From assembly GCA_018398765.1 (NCBI GenBank), contig JAHBMJ010000995.1, positions 170,586-198,825 of the forward strand: a stretch of 28,240 nt of DNA, read 5' to 3'. The notes under the pieces were generated by a model. The model saw only the letters and a list, made by a program, of their open reading frames with translations. It did no database searches and was not told the origin of the DNA. Positions 10,932 through 21,828 of the stretch are shown one piece after another (within the stretch, counting starts at the first letter, position 1; every line of letters begins with the position of its first letter). The position numbers were made by a program, and so were the translations under genes. This DNA comes from Chromera velia (taxonomy: Eukaryota; Sar; Chromeraceae).

Positions 10932-11704
10932 TCAGTCAGTCAGTCAGTCAATCAGTCAGTCAGTCAGTCAATCAGCCAAGTCAGTCAGACAGTCAGTCCG
11001 TCCGTCCGCCCGTCCGTCAGTCAGTCAGACAGTCAGTCCATCAGTCAATCCGCCAGTCAGTCCGCCAGTAAGTCTGCCAGTCACTCAGCCTGTAAGCAAG
11101 TCAGCCAGTCAGTCAGTCAGTCAGTCAATCAGTCAGTCAGTCAATCAGTCAGAAAGTCAGAAAGTCAGTCAGTCAGTCCGCCAGTAAGTGTGCCAGTCAC
11201 TCAGCATGTAAGCAAGTCAGCCAGTCAGTCAGTCGGTTAGCAGTCAGTCAGTCAATCAGTCAGAAAGTCAGTCAGTCAGTCAGTCAGTCAGTCAGTCAGT
11301 CAGTCAGTCAGTCAGTCCGCCAGTAAGTCTGCCAGTCAGGCAGTCAGTCAGTCAGTCAGTCTGACAGTGTGCTTGTCAGTCAGTCAGCCAGTCAGTCAGA
11401 CAGTGAGCCAGCCAGCCAGCCAGGCAGTCAGTCAGTCAATCAGTCAATCCGTCAGTCAGTCAGTCAGTCAGTCAGTCAGTCAATCAGTCAGTCCGCCAGC
11501 CAGCCAGCCAGCCAGTCAGCCAGTCAGTCTGTCAGTCAGTCAGCTAGCCAGTCAGCCAGTCAGTCAGTTAGTCAGTCAGTCAGTCAGTCAGTCAATCAAT
11601 CAGTCGATCAGTCAGTCAGTCGGCTAGCCAGTCAGTCAGTCAGTTAGTCAGTCGGTCAGTCAGTCAGTCAGTCAGTCAACCAGTCAGTCAGTCAGTCAGT
11701 AGTC
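10301..11704. repeat. Degenerate (CAGT)n tetranucleotide array, about 1.4 kb
   Basis: Nearly the whole stretch is CAGT/AGTC repeats with point variants (CAGC, CAAT, CCGC, TAGT, GAGC). The array has pure runs of ten or more units (for example about 11265-11315) and a CAGC-rich segment near 10880-10925. Because 4 and 3 share no factor, a pure repeat reads Gln-Ser-Val-Ser in every + strand frame. The long QSVS frames here are therefore by-products of the repeat. The - strand meets TGA every 12 bases. Confidence 0.97.
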
Positions 11705-11876
11705 AAAATTAAATTGACTGTTGCACCCCTATGTCAATTTATTTGTCTCCGCCTGTAGAGATTCACTTCCGCTTCTCTGTTTGTTTGTTGTCTTTTCCCC
11801 TTTTCTCGACTCCCTGTTTCTCTCTCTCTCTCACACACACACACAGACACACATGCATACACACATGCACACATAC

Positions 11877-11934
<58 letters not shown>

Positions 11935-11991
11935 GCACATACACGCACACACATTGTACAAATACATACATACATATATACATACATCCAT

Positions 11992-12030
<39 letters not shown>

Positions 12031-12658
12031 AACATATGCACACATGCACACGCATGCACACATACACACATATACACATACACACACACACACACATACA
12101 CACACACACACACAAGCATACGCACATGCACATGCACACATCTCTCATGCGCTCTCTCAGAGAAAGAGGCAACAATCATGCAAAAGAAGTAGATGAGTTC
12201 GGGGCGGGAGAGTGCAGGAAAAATAAAAGGAACGGAAGACTTCGTAAGGGGATACTTGTAGCTGCCAGACATTTTTGTCTTCCTTCTCTCCTGCTCTCTT
12301 TCTCTTCCGCTTTACCCTCTTCCATTTCTCTTGGTTCCCCTTGCAGTTCTCTGAAGTCATTTGGGGAGAGAGGTGCATGAAGAGCGAATTGGATGAAGAG
12401 AGAAATCAAACCAAGAGTTTGTATCGGGAAGTTTGTGACCATCTCTTTATTTTTCCTTATTTTGATATTCTTTCTATCCTTCCTTCCTTCCTTTTTCTAT
12501 CTTTCCTTCCCTTTTTCTTTTTCCTTCTTACTTTTATCGTATGTCTGTTTCTTTCACTGTTTATCTCTCGGTTTCCTTCTATGTCTGCCCATTGTTCTCT
12601 CTCTCTCTCTCTCTCTCCCTCTCTCTTTATCTCTCTTCTCTCTTTTCTCTCGTTGGCA
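11705..12658. repeat. (CA)n-rich and pyrimidine-rich simple sequence
   Basis: About 11819-12145 is a compound (CT)n(CA)n tract with many CATA and CATGCA interruptions. About 12270-12660 is T/C-biased on the + strand and includes (CT)n near 12597-12617. Open frames of His-Thr or Cys-Val repeats here are artefacts. Confidence 0.9.
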
Positions 12659-15250
12659 GGCGCTTTAAAGGGAAACAAAGAGAAATAGACGGATGAAAAA
12701 AGAGAGTACTGGTATTGAATCGGGGTTTTGCCTGTCCCTGGAGGTTTTGCCATGAGGCACTGCGAGGGAAGGGGGGAAAGAAGAAAGGCTGGGGGATAGG
12801 GAAATGGGGGGGCATCAAGTTACTGAGTAGCGCCAAGAATTCGGCGACTGTGTCTTCCGGGTGCCAAAACGGAAGTTTTCGGTCGGCTGTGACAGTCAAG
12901 CAGGCTGGTATATCAAAAGGCCGGGCTGGATATGACTGTCAAACCTTCTCCGGCTCTTGTTCTGGTCAGAAGGGGTGGAAAAGGGAAGGAAGGGGGGAGA
13001 CTGACCGAACGGAAATGGGGATCGAGTGGGAAGAGCTGAAAAGGGGAAGGAAAAGCTAGATTTTCTCCCTCACTGCTCGAAAGAGGAAGTTTTTTCCTGG
13101 CTGCAGACCGCCGTGATTGACAAAACGGTGGTCAGCATGGCATGTTAGTGGTATGGTGGTAGGGTATCGGTGAGGCGGGAGGGAATGAGAAGTAATTCTA
13201 AGGGAACGGCTAACATGCTGAGGGGGTTGGGAAAGGAGGAACCACTGGTGGGCTCAGGACTGAAGTTAACGGTACCGAGCAGCAGGTCTGGGTTTCTTTG
13301 GGCAGGATGAAAAGAAAGAAGAGAGAGAAAAGAGAACGGAAGAGATGCGGGAAGAGAGAGATACAAGAGAAAAGGAAAGGGTGGTGATGGGTGGGGGTGC
13401 TCTACAGTGCCGCGGCGACTGTTGGAACACCTGTGGATGCTACAGGACGGACTCAATTGATGTGGATGCTTTATGATGAATGACTGATTTGTGGTGCCCA
13501 TAATAGACTATGCTAGTTTCGATGCATGACTAAATTGTTGTGGATAGAGCTTTATCTTAAAGATCGATTATCATTCTTATTCTTTTTTTTTTTAATCTCT
13601 ATATTTCTAGCTCTTCCTTTTACGGTCTCAATTATGAATGAATGAATGACTATAGCCGTCGGAGCCTAGCTCCTGGCAGTCCATGTTTATGCAAGTCTTG
13701 TTCAAGATCCTAGCTCTACTTCAAAAGACGGTAGGCTGAAGCAAGACTTCAACGGCGAAGCTGATTTGGAATCAGAGGAAAAACTTTCGAAAAAGCGAGA
13801 AACAACAAGTTAGAGAGTATTCTTCAAACTGATTCAAGTGAATAAAAAGAAACACAAAGCTCTCGAATAATTTTTATAGCGCTTTCGGGGTCTGCCTTCA
13901 AGCCATCCTACAACCATTTCCTCGCCTCTTTCTCCCCGGGTCTGCTCCCTCTACACCTGAATTACCCTAGGAATTACTATTCACTCTGAGTCCCTGCAAC
14001 CGATATGCCTGTCTCTTAGAGTTAATGGCCTGCAACCCCTCCCTTGCGGAGGCCCATCGAGGGTAAACCGACAGTCTATGCCATAGGTCGTCAACTTTCC
14101 TCCTTTCCATGCAAGAAAACTCTTTACAGAAGACCTCTAACAGCAGACACGCCTGCTTTCTCACCTTCTCAAACTTTGTTGAAGGAAAGGACCTTTACCA
14201 ACGGCTCAATCCTCTCATGCAGAGCTTTCTTAGAAGGCTTAGACAGACCAAAAACTCTCACTCTGCCCCCCTCCCTATGTTCGTAACGGGAAGAAAGAAG
14301 AAAGAGACAGGATCTAGAAGAAGAAGGAAAGGCTCTCTGTATACCAGATAGGTATACAGTTAGGGGAAAATGGGTAGCCTCTTGTTGCTCTCTTTTTTTT
14401 ATACACTCCTTTCCCACGGCATCTTTTATTTTCGAATCAATAAAAAATTTAAGGTTCTGTCTGCCTGGATTCCTTCCTGAAGCCTGTATAGGGACAGACA
14501 TCAGAAATTCAACGTCGGCCTATATAAAGAGTCCACGTACCGTTCTTCTCTACCTCTGGCCTTCTGGCCCCCTCCAGACCCTGAGAAGTGCCTGAGAGAT
14601 GGGGAGGGTAGAACGACTTAGAAAGATCCAGAGGTTTGTAAAACGGGTACACAAAAGAGCTCGTACCGGAAGAAGACCTAAGCAAAGAAGAAAAGGTCCC
14701 CCGTGGAATGCAGAGGCTGCAGAAGGGAAGACAGGCTGCCGGACAGCATAACGCACGAAACACAAATACAAATTATCGATCGATTCCCAGTCTGTCTGCC
14801 TAACAGGGAGATACGTGAGACTATACAACGCAAGCGGTTCTTAGCAGGTCTGCAGGAGCTGAATCTTCGCCCCAAGAGACAACCTTAGCATGCTTGCTGC
14901 TAGGCTTGCTGCCAACCCGATCACTGCCTCCAACGCACGCTCTCCGTTTCGCAGCCGCGCTTCAATCGATCAAACCAAGTCCCTCCCTTAAAAAGACATG
15001 CATCCCAGATATTTATATTCATCCGTTCTCTCTGCTTCTTTCCCTTCATACATACATGACTGCTCCTCCACATTCATCATGCACACTTATAGTATATAAA
15101 TTATATATAATACTGTGTATTATATTAAAGCTGTTACCTGTTCTTTTTTTCTATATACTTTGTGTATTTTATTTTCTTTTTCATATGTATTACTCTTTTC
15201 ATTATATTAACTTTATTTTTCTTTATATTTCTTTTTTTTATAAAATTTAA
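12659..15250. other. Intergenic; possible decayed coding remnant at 13970-14890
   Basis: No intact gene. On the - strand, 13967-14164 and 14169-14501 are adjacent open frames with balanced composition, separated by one frame change and a stop near 14165. Positions 14590-14885 on the + strand also hold short basic, protein-like frames. These could be remains of a pseudogene or retroelement, but no reverse transcriptase, integrase or endonuclease motif is clear. A+T rises sharply after about 15000. Confidence 0.35.
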
Positions 15251-15660
15251 TTAAATTGCAGTATATATAGGTAAAGCATCTCACTAGTTAGTTAGCTAGT
15301 TAGTTAGTGAAAGAATTCAATCTAGCCCAGGATCTAAAAGAGGATTTAATATATTGAAGAGGTTTTCTATAAGGTTTTAGCTAAATTAAAACCTAACTTA
15401 ACCATACTTCACCTACAAAAATCTTACATCACTTACTTTCCGAGTCTTCCATGTTGTTAAAATCATTTAGCTATCTCTCTAACAACTATAGCTTTTTAGC
15501 GAATAACTACAGTTATGAGTGTATAACTATTACTATCAACTAGTTATAACTAGTGGTTGTTTAAAATAAGGGTTTATCTATATTAAATATAGGGGTTTAT
15601 GTGTAATCTATGTGTGTATAGAATGTCAAAAGCTATATAAGTTGCCTCTGTGAAGGTCTG
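15251..15660. other. AT-rich island with hairpin and palindrome
   Basis: AT-rich, no open frame of note. It holds a (TTAG)n-like run at about 15285-15308, an 8-base perfect inverted repeat with a 7-base loop (AGGTTTTA/TAAAACCT, 15372-15394) and a 16-base perfect palindrome ACTAGTTATAACTAGT at 15539-15554. These could mark a decayed mobile element, but target duplications and terminal repeats were not found. Confidence 0.5.
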
Positions 15661-15715
15661 TGCCCGTAAGTACCCGTAAGGGCACAGGCCGTAGCAGAGG
15701 CGGGGAGGTGGTGTG

Positions 15716-15752
<37 letters not shown>

Positions 15753-15759
15753 GCACAGA

Positions 15760-15802
<43 letters not shown>

Positions 15803-15906
15803 ACAGAGAGAGAGAGAGAGACAAAGAGACAAAGAGACAAAGAGACAAAGAGACAAAGAGACAAAGAGAGAAAGAGGGAAAGAGGGAGTGAGCGAGAGAG
15901 AGAGAC
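15716..15906. repeat. Compound (GA)n-(CA)n-(GA)n-(ACAAAGAG)n microsatellite
   Basis: Successive tracts: GA repeats, CA repeats, GA repeats, then about six copies of the 8-base unit ACAAAGAG and a run of diverged GA. Read on the - strand it is a pyrimidine and GT tract. Confidence 0.95.
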
Positions 15907-16086
15907 CCTCAGATGCGCATACACACGCGCAGCTGTAAAAGGAGTATAGAAATGTATTCAATCTGCAAGAAGTTCCAAAGTATGATGATGAATATCGATC
16001 CTTTCGGAGGAGTGACCGGCTCTTTTGAGTCCCTTCTCCTACCTTCTCTGTGGGGTCAACATACTATTGGAGTCATCTCCAATGAA

Positions 16087-17628
16087 TCATTCATCCCAGT
16101 CTATGACAGAAAGAAAGTCGGAGTCCGAGCCTTCCTCTCCTTCTCCCTCTCCAAACTGTCCAAAGTTTTCAGGGGGGGGTTGAAGAACAATCTTCGACAG
16201 GAAGATTCGGAACTGAGAGGACCGGGGCAACATGTTTTCTGCAAAAGCGACTGCGGTCTCCCCGCCCTCATTCCGAGCTAGCGTGAGACCCGTACCGCGC
16301 TGAATGAGGAGGCGCGCGATGTCGACTCTCGCCGGGTCATCTCGAAAGTCAACTGCCCCTCTACACACCTTATGAAGCACCGAATTGCCTTCCCTGTCTC
16401 TGGCATTGATATCAGTCCCCCTTTCCATCAGCAGTCGCAACACCCGCACTGCCCCGTAATACGCTGCTAAGTGGAGGACTGAACACCCTTGTCTGTCCCT
16501 CACATTCGCATCTGCTCCCCGAGAGAGCAGACACTCTGCCACCGCGACGTTGTCACTGTTGGTCCCTCTACTAGGAATAACAGTGCAGAAAAGAGGGGTG
16601 CGGCCTCTAGAGTCTGCCGTATTCGGGTCAGCACCATGGTCTAACAGCACCTCCATTGCTTTCCTGTGTCCCCCTACGGCAGCGTGGTGCACTGCCCTGA
16701 ATCCCTTCACCCAGATCTGCCCTGCAGCCCCCGAACACTCTGCGTTCATATCTGCCCCCTTAGATAGAAACAACTCAAGAAGGTCAGAGAGACCCCAAAA
16801 GGCCGCATAGTCAAGCGGTCTCTGCCCACTCGCATCCTCTGCACTCAAATCAGCACCGGCAGACACCAGATACTTGGCCGTTTTAGCTCTCTGCTCATCC
16901 ACAGCCCTGGTCAAGGCAGTCATGTTTTCGCACTTTTTCTCTAAATTTGCACCCGCCTCCACCAACAACTTCACGGCCTCCAGATTATTCTTTGAAATTG
17001 CAAACGCCAACGCGTTCTTTCCACCCTGAACAATATTCACATTTGCCCCTGCTGACACAAGGAGGCGTGCAGCCTCGAATCTCCGCTCACGAATTGCTCT
17101 AACAAGCAGAGGACCGTCAGTTGTCCGGCAGTCCACTTTGGCACCCACATACAGAAGTCGGGCAAAGTTCTCATACCCCCCTTTTTCTTCAAATCTCCTA
17201 TAAGCCTCAGAAAGCAAATCAATCCCAACGGGTCGAAAGGAACGTATGACACTCCTCACCGGCGTTCGAAAAACAGCAGAGAGGTCCATACGGTAGTACT
17301 CGCTTAGGATCTGATCAAGCAGGGGGTGTACCTTTCCTCGTAATGTCCCACCGAACTCCCCCAGTTCCTTCAAGGCACTCACCGCTTTCGGAGGGGGACC
17401 AGGGCCCTTTTCCGTGCCTCCACTCCCCCCGGCAGTTTCACGCGAAGCGGCATGTGATGGTACAACCACAGAGCTCACACCGTCTCCTCCTCGAATCTTT
17501 TCGACGACCCTCTCCAGCATTTTTCGTTTTCCCCTCACTGACTCAATGAGACAGAGAAGGGTTCCTTCGAAACTTTCGATGTCCCTCAGAACAGCAAAGA
17601 CAGGAGCAACAAGATCTGGGTCTTCCAT
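16087..17628 (-). CDS. Ankyrin-repeat protein, 513 aa, single exon
   Basis: The frame extends a further 43 codons upstream to a TTG, but the first true ATG is at 17626-17628 (GGATATGGAAGAC), so I start there. Residues 1-150 are helical and carry no repeat: MEDPDLVAPVFAVLRDIESF, a Gly/Pro-rich linker near 65-80, then a second helical part. Residues 152-455 hold about nine ankyrin repeats, with typical GADxN hairpins such as SAGANVNIV, SKGADMNAE, DHGADPNTADSRGRTPLF and SRGADANVRDRQGCSVLHLAA. Two repeats (near 295-308 and 350-362) carry insertions. The C-terminus is acidic (GEGEGEEGSDSD) and ends VIDWDE. There is no membrane segment, kinase or other enzymatic domain. Ankyrin arrays bind protein partners; the partner cannot be inferred here. 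No introns are seen. The gene is divergent from the amine oxidase gene. Confidence 0.93.
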   Translation of the reverse strand: MEDPDLVAPVFAVLRDIESFEGTLLCLIESVRGKRKMLERVVEKIRGGDGVSSVVVPSHAASRETAGGSGGTEKGPGPPPKAVSALKELGEFGGTLRGKVHPLLDQILSEYYRMDLSAVFRTPVRSVIRSFRPVGIDLLSEAYRRFEEKGGYENFARLLYVGAKVDCRTTDGPLLVRAIRERRFEAARLLVSAGANVNIVQGGKNALAFAISKNNLEAVKLLVEAGANLEKKCENMTALTRAVDEQRAKTAKYLVSAGADLSAEDASGQRPLDYAAFWGLSDLLELFLSKGADMNAECSGAAGQIWVKGFRAVHHAAVGGHRKAMEVLLDHGADPNTADSRGRTPLFCTVIPSRGTNSDNVAVAECLLSRGADANVRDRQGCSVLHLAAYYGAVRVLRLLMERGTDINARDREGNSVLHKVCRGAVDFRDDPARVDIARLLIQRGTGLTLARNEGGETAVAFAENMLPRSSQFRIFLSKIVLQPPPENFGQFGEGEGEEGSDSDFLSVIDWDE

Positions 17629-18377
17629 ATCCGACCGTCTATTCCAATTGACACGTCGCGAGTGACTGGAATTAATGAGAAGTAACTGTTTTGGGTCAAA
17701 CTGTGAAGAGAAGAAGGCGAAGGGCAACAAGGCACCCAAACAACCGTTGCCAGTCAAATGTCCTTGAGGTTGGAAAGACTTTGCGTTAAGATTGGCAGTT
17801 TCCCAGACAGGGCTGAAAAAGGGAGAGGGAAGACGGCGCGACAGCTAGTTACCAAAAGTGTCTGACCTTTGTGAGGAAAGCATTCGATCGATTGTTCGTG
17901 TCGCAACCCATCAAGGCAGGAATCCGTCTCGAAACAGCCAAGAAGAAAAGTTTGGTGTCTCCGCGAGAGAAGGCAGCTAGAGACAATGGTGTGCGCCTGC
18001 AAGTCTGATCGATAAGCCTGCACGGCGTTGAACCTCTTTCCCGGATTCATGCAGTCATGCATGTCATGTACTAGGGCGCGCATTGCCTGGCACAAAAAAG
18101 ATACTCCATCTTGACAAAACCTCGATCTTAATTGCGCATCCGCAGCCTTTTGGGACTACGCGCGAGAGTCAGCTGAGAGACAGGACTCGCGTGACTCGAG
18201 TCTCCGACAAAAGATTAAATTAATTCTCTGAAGATCGATCAGTCACTTCGACCTCACAGTTACACCGTTGTCATGAAACCTGGCGTCTCTTGAACTCAAC
18301 TTATGCGGCCTTTGAAACGTCAAATTACGGAGTGTAGGCTACGTGTCGATCGGAACGTGACAACCAGCTCTTGAAAG
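17629..18377. promoter_or_regulatory. Divergent intergenic region, probable shared promoter area
   Basis: 749 bases separate the start codons of two genes transcribed away from each other. The region must hold both 5' UTRs and upstream signals unless an unseen 5' exon exists. I recognise no specific motif; several ATCGATC-type palindromes occur (17885, 18235). Confidence 0.4.
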
Positions 18378-21300
18378 ATGGACCAAGAGTCCAGCATTCT
18401 GCTTGATGAGAACGGGCAGGGGGGGGGACAGAGACGGGAAAGTCCAGGGGGGAAGCAGAGAACGTATGCCCTTGTCCTGGGTCTCACGACTTTTGTGATC
18501 GGTTTGCTCACTGGTGTTTTTGTCGGTACTCGAAATACAGATGGTTTCGTTTCGTCTTTCAGAGGGGAGATCGAGGAGACGGCAGTCACACTTATCAGTA
18601 CGACGGCATTGGAGACGGGAGAAGGGCGGGCGGCCCTGGTCCTCGACGAACTGTCTCCTGAGGAGATTAGAGCCGTCTCCGCAAAGGTGGTCGAGCGTCT
18701 CTCGGCTGCTTCATCCTCAAAAAATCAGAAGAACAAAAACCAACCATACCTTGTGGGGGTCAACGCAGTCGAGTGGGAGACGCCACGGAAGGCTGAAGTT
18801 TTGGCGTTCTTGGACGGGGAGACTAAGGAGGTGCCAAAGAGGTATGCCCGTGCCACCGTAGCTCGGCCAGAGACGGCAGATGTGATGGTTTTCCGTGTCG
18901 GTCCGATCTCAGGGACACGCAAGGCCCCTTCTGTGGGGGAGGAATTCGAAGCGCTTTACGGAGACGGCGAAATTCCGATTGCTAAAATGCCCCCCGATAT
19001 TTGTGATGAGTCGCTTTCCGAGTTAATAGCGGCCACCATGGAGGGTCTCCGTCCTGTTCTTGAACCTGTGTTTCCCCGTATGATTCCGTTCTTTGAGGAC
19101 ACGTACAAGCCCGAGGAGGTAGGGACGGTGTTTGGGTTTCCGATCTTTCCGGACTTGAAGTCCACCCCGGAAAGTCGAGTTATGATGGTGAAGTTTTTTT
19201 GGATTCGAGACGGGAAGGCATTCAATAATGGTATGTGGATGCATCCCACGCCGTTGGTTTTTCAGACGAACCACACGATGGTCAAAGGGGGGGAGGAGGG
19301 TCCGTTTGTGAGTGCGATTTATTGGTGTGGGCGTGGGCCTTTTGGCACCGTGCAGGATGTTTTGGATGCCAAGATTGATTGTGAATGGGAAGTCCCTGCG
19401 GCGTCTGATGGTTCATCAGAGGCGTGGGATACGCCCATTGAAAGGGGGGCGGTGGAAGAGAAAAAGAAGGTGAAGGGAAAGAAGAAACGGACCTTCTCGG
19501 TGTCAGCACCAGAAGGAACGAATGGACGCTACGTCAAATGGAAGGGGTGGGAGTTTTTTGTGACTCAGAGGCTGAGTACGGGAATGAGTGTGTGGGACAT
19601 TCGCTTTAGAGGAAAGAGAATTGTATACGAACTCAGCCTGCAAGAATCCGCAGCAATCTACGGGGGGGGGCAGGGGGATCAAACTTACTATCTCGATACA
19701 GCCATGACAGGAATGGGTCAGATCACTGGTATTGTTCGTCCGGGTGTGGACTGTCCGGAAGACGCAGTCACGTTTTGGAACAGTGCTTGGGTGTATGGAG
19801 AGTTTCCACGTGGGTTTTTTGGGGACCCGATGGAGGCATTCTCAAGGGAGAGCGGGTGCATATTTGAGCTGGACACTGGGACTGCTTTGTGGTCTCACGT
19901 TGATCAGTCAAGGAAGGGGAAGACGATGGGGATCAGCAGAAAGAGCCTGATCGTGAGGGCCATCTCAAACAGCGGTAGGTCAAGTGTTTATGTGTGGGCT
20001 CTTGTTCTCTGGATATCGTCTGAACTACTCCCATAAATCGTTCCACTCTTTTCCTCTGTGTTTTCCTGTGTGCCTTCGCGCTTTCCAACCTGGTCCTCCT
20101 TCTGTCCATCCATCGGCCTATGTGCTCTTACATCAGCGTGTGGACCTGCATGTCTTCATTCACGTATATCCGTATGTAAATATGTGTATACGTATATGTA
20201 CCTACCAGCCTGCCAGCCTGCTTGTCTGCGTCTATTCCTGTTTTGGAAAACCGATTTGCTGTCTTTTCTCTTCCCTTTCGCACACCTGTTTCCCTCTCAT
20301 CCCTGCATTTATATGCGCACCTTCCCTTTCGACCCCCCTAAGAGCCACCTCTCTTCTTCTCGCCCTACCCTCTCTTTCGCTCACTGCATGGCAGGTAACT
20401 ACGACTACATCGCGTCTGCGATCTTCGACATAGACGGATCTCTCCACTTCGAGATGCGACTGGCAGGAATGGCAGAGACTCGGTGGATCCATCAGAAGGT
20501 GAGCTGGATCGAGTGGGGTGCATTTATATGGTTCTTACTTGATTGAGAACCTATTGATATGCAGAGACTCTGGATCCGTCGGAGGATAGGCAAGTGGGTT
20601 GATCAGCAAGCGTGCAGGTGGAGGCTGCTGCGAAAGAGATCCTCATCAATGATGAAATTTCATTCGGGTCCCCTGGGGTTGCGGGAGTTCGAGACTTTGT
20701 TTCGGCTGAACTGAATCATGTGTCTTATCGCTGGACAAAACGATTTGTAGCAGACGTATCTGTGATCTGTATCGATGTAGAAATAGACCATCCATGAGAG
20801 TCTGATTGAATGCAGGTAAATGCATGGGAGGCCGACTTCTCGACTCTCATCCACAGCCACCTGGCTGCTCCCATGCACACGCACTACATCAACGTGAAGG
20901 TCGACCTCGACATCGGCCAGCCGGACAAGAACGGCATTCACGTGATGAGATCCCTATCGGGATACCCTCAAGCTGCAAAGGAGGCAGGGGCGCTGGAGCC
21001 TCTGGAACCCCTGGCGTCCAAATACATCGTGGAGGACATCGTGAAGAAGGAAGGACCGGGTAACTCCACAGTGGTCCCAGACCCGCACCGCCCCGCTGTG
21101 TGGCGAGTGATCTCGATGGATCAAAAGACTGCAGATCAGCGTACTGCCCTCTGCAAGGAGGAGAGCTCATGGTCGTGCTACCCCGGTTATGCGTTGGTGG
21201 CCTCGGAGACGGTTCGGAACACTCTGCCAGACGACCATCCTCTGAGCAAGATGATCGGATTTGCCAAGTACACGATGGCCTTCACGAAGCAGCATGACGA

Positions 21301-21677
21301 TGAACAGAGGTCGTCAACTCCATTTGACACCTACGCCCCCCAAAACAGAACGGGGGGCATCTCTGTGGACGTGTACCTTGAGGATGGGGAGTCTCTGGAG
21401 GGCGCTGATGTTGTTGCGTGGGCAACGTTGGCACATGAGCACATTCCGAGATCAGAAGATGGTCAGTCTGTGTGTGGGAGAGAGAGAGAGAGGGACGGAG
21501 AGAAAGTGAGAGGGATTGTTTGCGTGTGTTTGCGTCCGTCTCAGAGAGAGAGAGAGTCAGTGTGTTTGTGTGTGTGGTTTTTGTGTCCATGTGCACTTCA
21601 GTTCCCTTGAGTATGCCTGTCTACTTGCGAGTTTTATCCCAACTCCCACGCCTCTGTTTCTCTTCCTCTCTCCCAAC

Positions 21678-21721
<44 letters not shown>

Positions 21722-21828
21722 GTGTGTTCTGATGCCTGCATGCAGCTCCTCTGATCTCCAACTACCCCGTGCGTCTGAGCGTCCTCCCCTGGAACTACTT
21801 TCCTCGCCATGCCGCCATGGAACCCTGA
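18378..21828 (+). CDS. Copper-containing primary amine oxidase, membrane-anchored, 809 aa, four exons
   Basis: Exons 18378-19974, 20395-20498, 20816-21461 and 21746-21828 join in frame (phases 1, 0, 1) to 809 residues. The family oxidises primary amines to aldehyde, ammonia and hydrogen peroxide, using copper and a topaquinone made from a tyrosine. Visible family marks: the catalytic-base motif YYLDTAMTGMG (Asp440); the cofactor motif GNYDY, with precursor Tyr535, lying across the exon 1/2 junction; copper ligands His588 and His590 in PMHTHYINVKVDLDI; third ligand His776 in HIPRSED; and a C-terminal LPWNYFP block. Residues about 30-50 (YALVLGLTTFVIGLLTGVFVG) follow a short basic cytoplasmic-like tail and predict a type II membrane anchor, as in vertebrate AOC3. 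A Lys-rich insertion (EEKKKVKGKKK) lies near residue 360. The start has a good context (AAGATGG). The substrate cannot be told from sequence. Confidence 0.95.
19975..20394 (+). other. Amine oxidase intron 1
   Basis: 420 bases, donor GTAGGT, acceptor TGCATGGCAG, phase 1. It interrupts the Gly codon just before the Asn-Tyr-Asp-Tyr cofactor motif, so correct splicing is needed to make the active site. It is pyrimidine-rich in its second half. Confidence 0.92.
20499..20815 (+). other. Amine oxidase intron 2, with an exon-like open frame inside
   Basis: 317 bases, donor GTGAGC, acceptor GAATGCAG, phase 0. Skipping it gives FSTLIHSHLAAPMHTH, which lines up with the family pattern YGTxVxxxLxAPxHxH as I know it, so splicing out is favoured. 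Inside, after a GTGCAG at 20618, a phase-0 frame of about 59 codons is open to a TGA at 20795-20797. Confidence 0.88.
21462..21745 (+). other. Amine oxidase intron 3, with a (CT)n tract
   Basis: 284 bases, donor GTCAGT, acceptor TGCATGCAG, phase 1. It contains (GA)n near the donor and a pure (CT)n run at about 21682-21717, 28 bases before the acceptor, where a polypyrimidine tract would act. Confidence 0.92.

Noticed and set aside
10062-11647. Long Gln-Ser-Val-Ser open frames on the + strand
   Set aside because: A pure CAGT repeat is open in every + frame, so these frames need no selection on protein and no non-repeat domain is attached.
11721-12380. His-Thr and Cys-Val repeat frames
   Set aside because: Translations of the (CA)n tract in both strands; no independent coding evidence.
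13660-13720. tRNA-like A and B box words (TAGCTCCTGG and GTTCAAGATCC)
   Set aside because: The words do not sit in foldable D and T arms, and no acceptor stem pairs around them.
17629-17757. Upstream start of the ankyrin protein 43 codons earlier
   Set aside because: The codon at 17755-17757 is TTG; the first ATG in frame is at 17626-17628.
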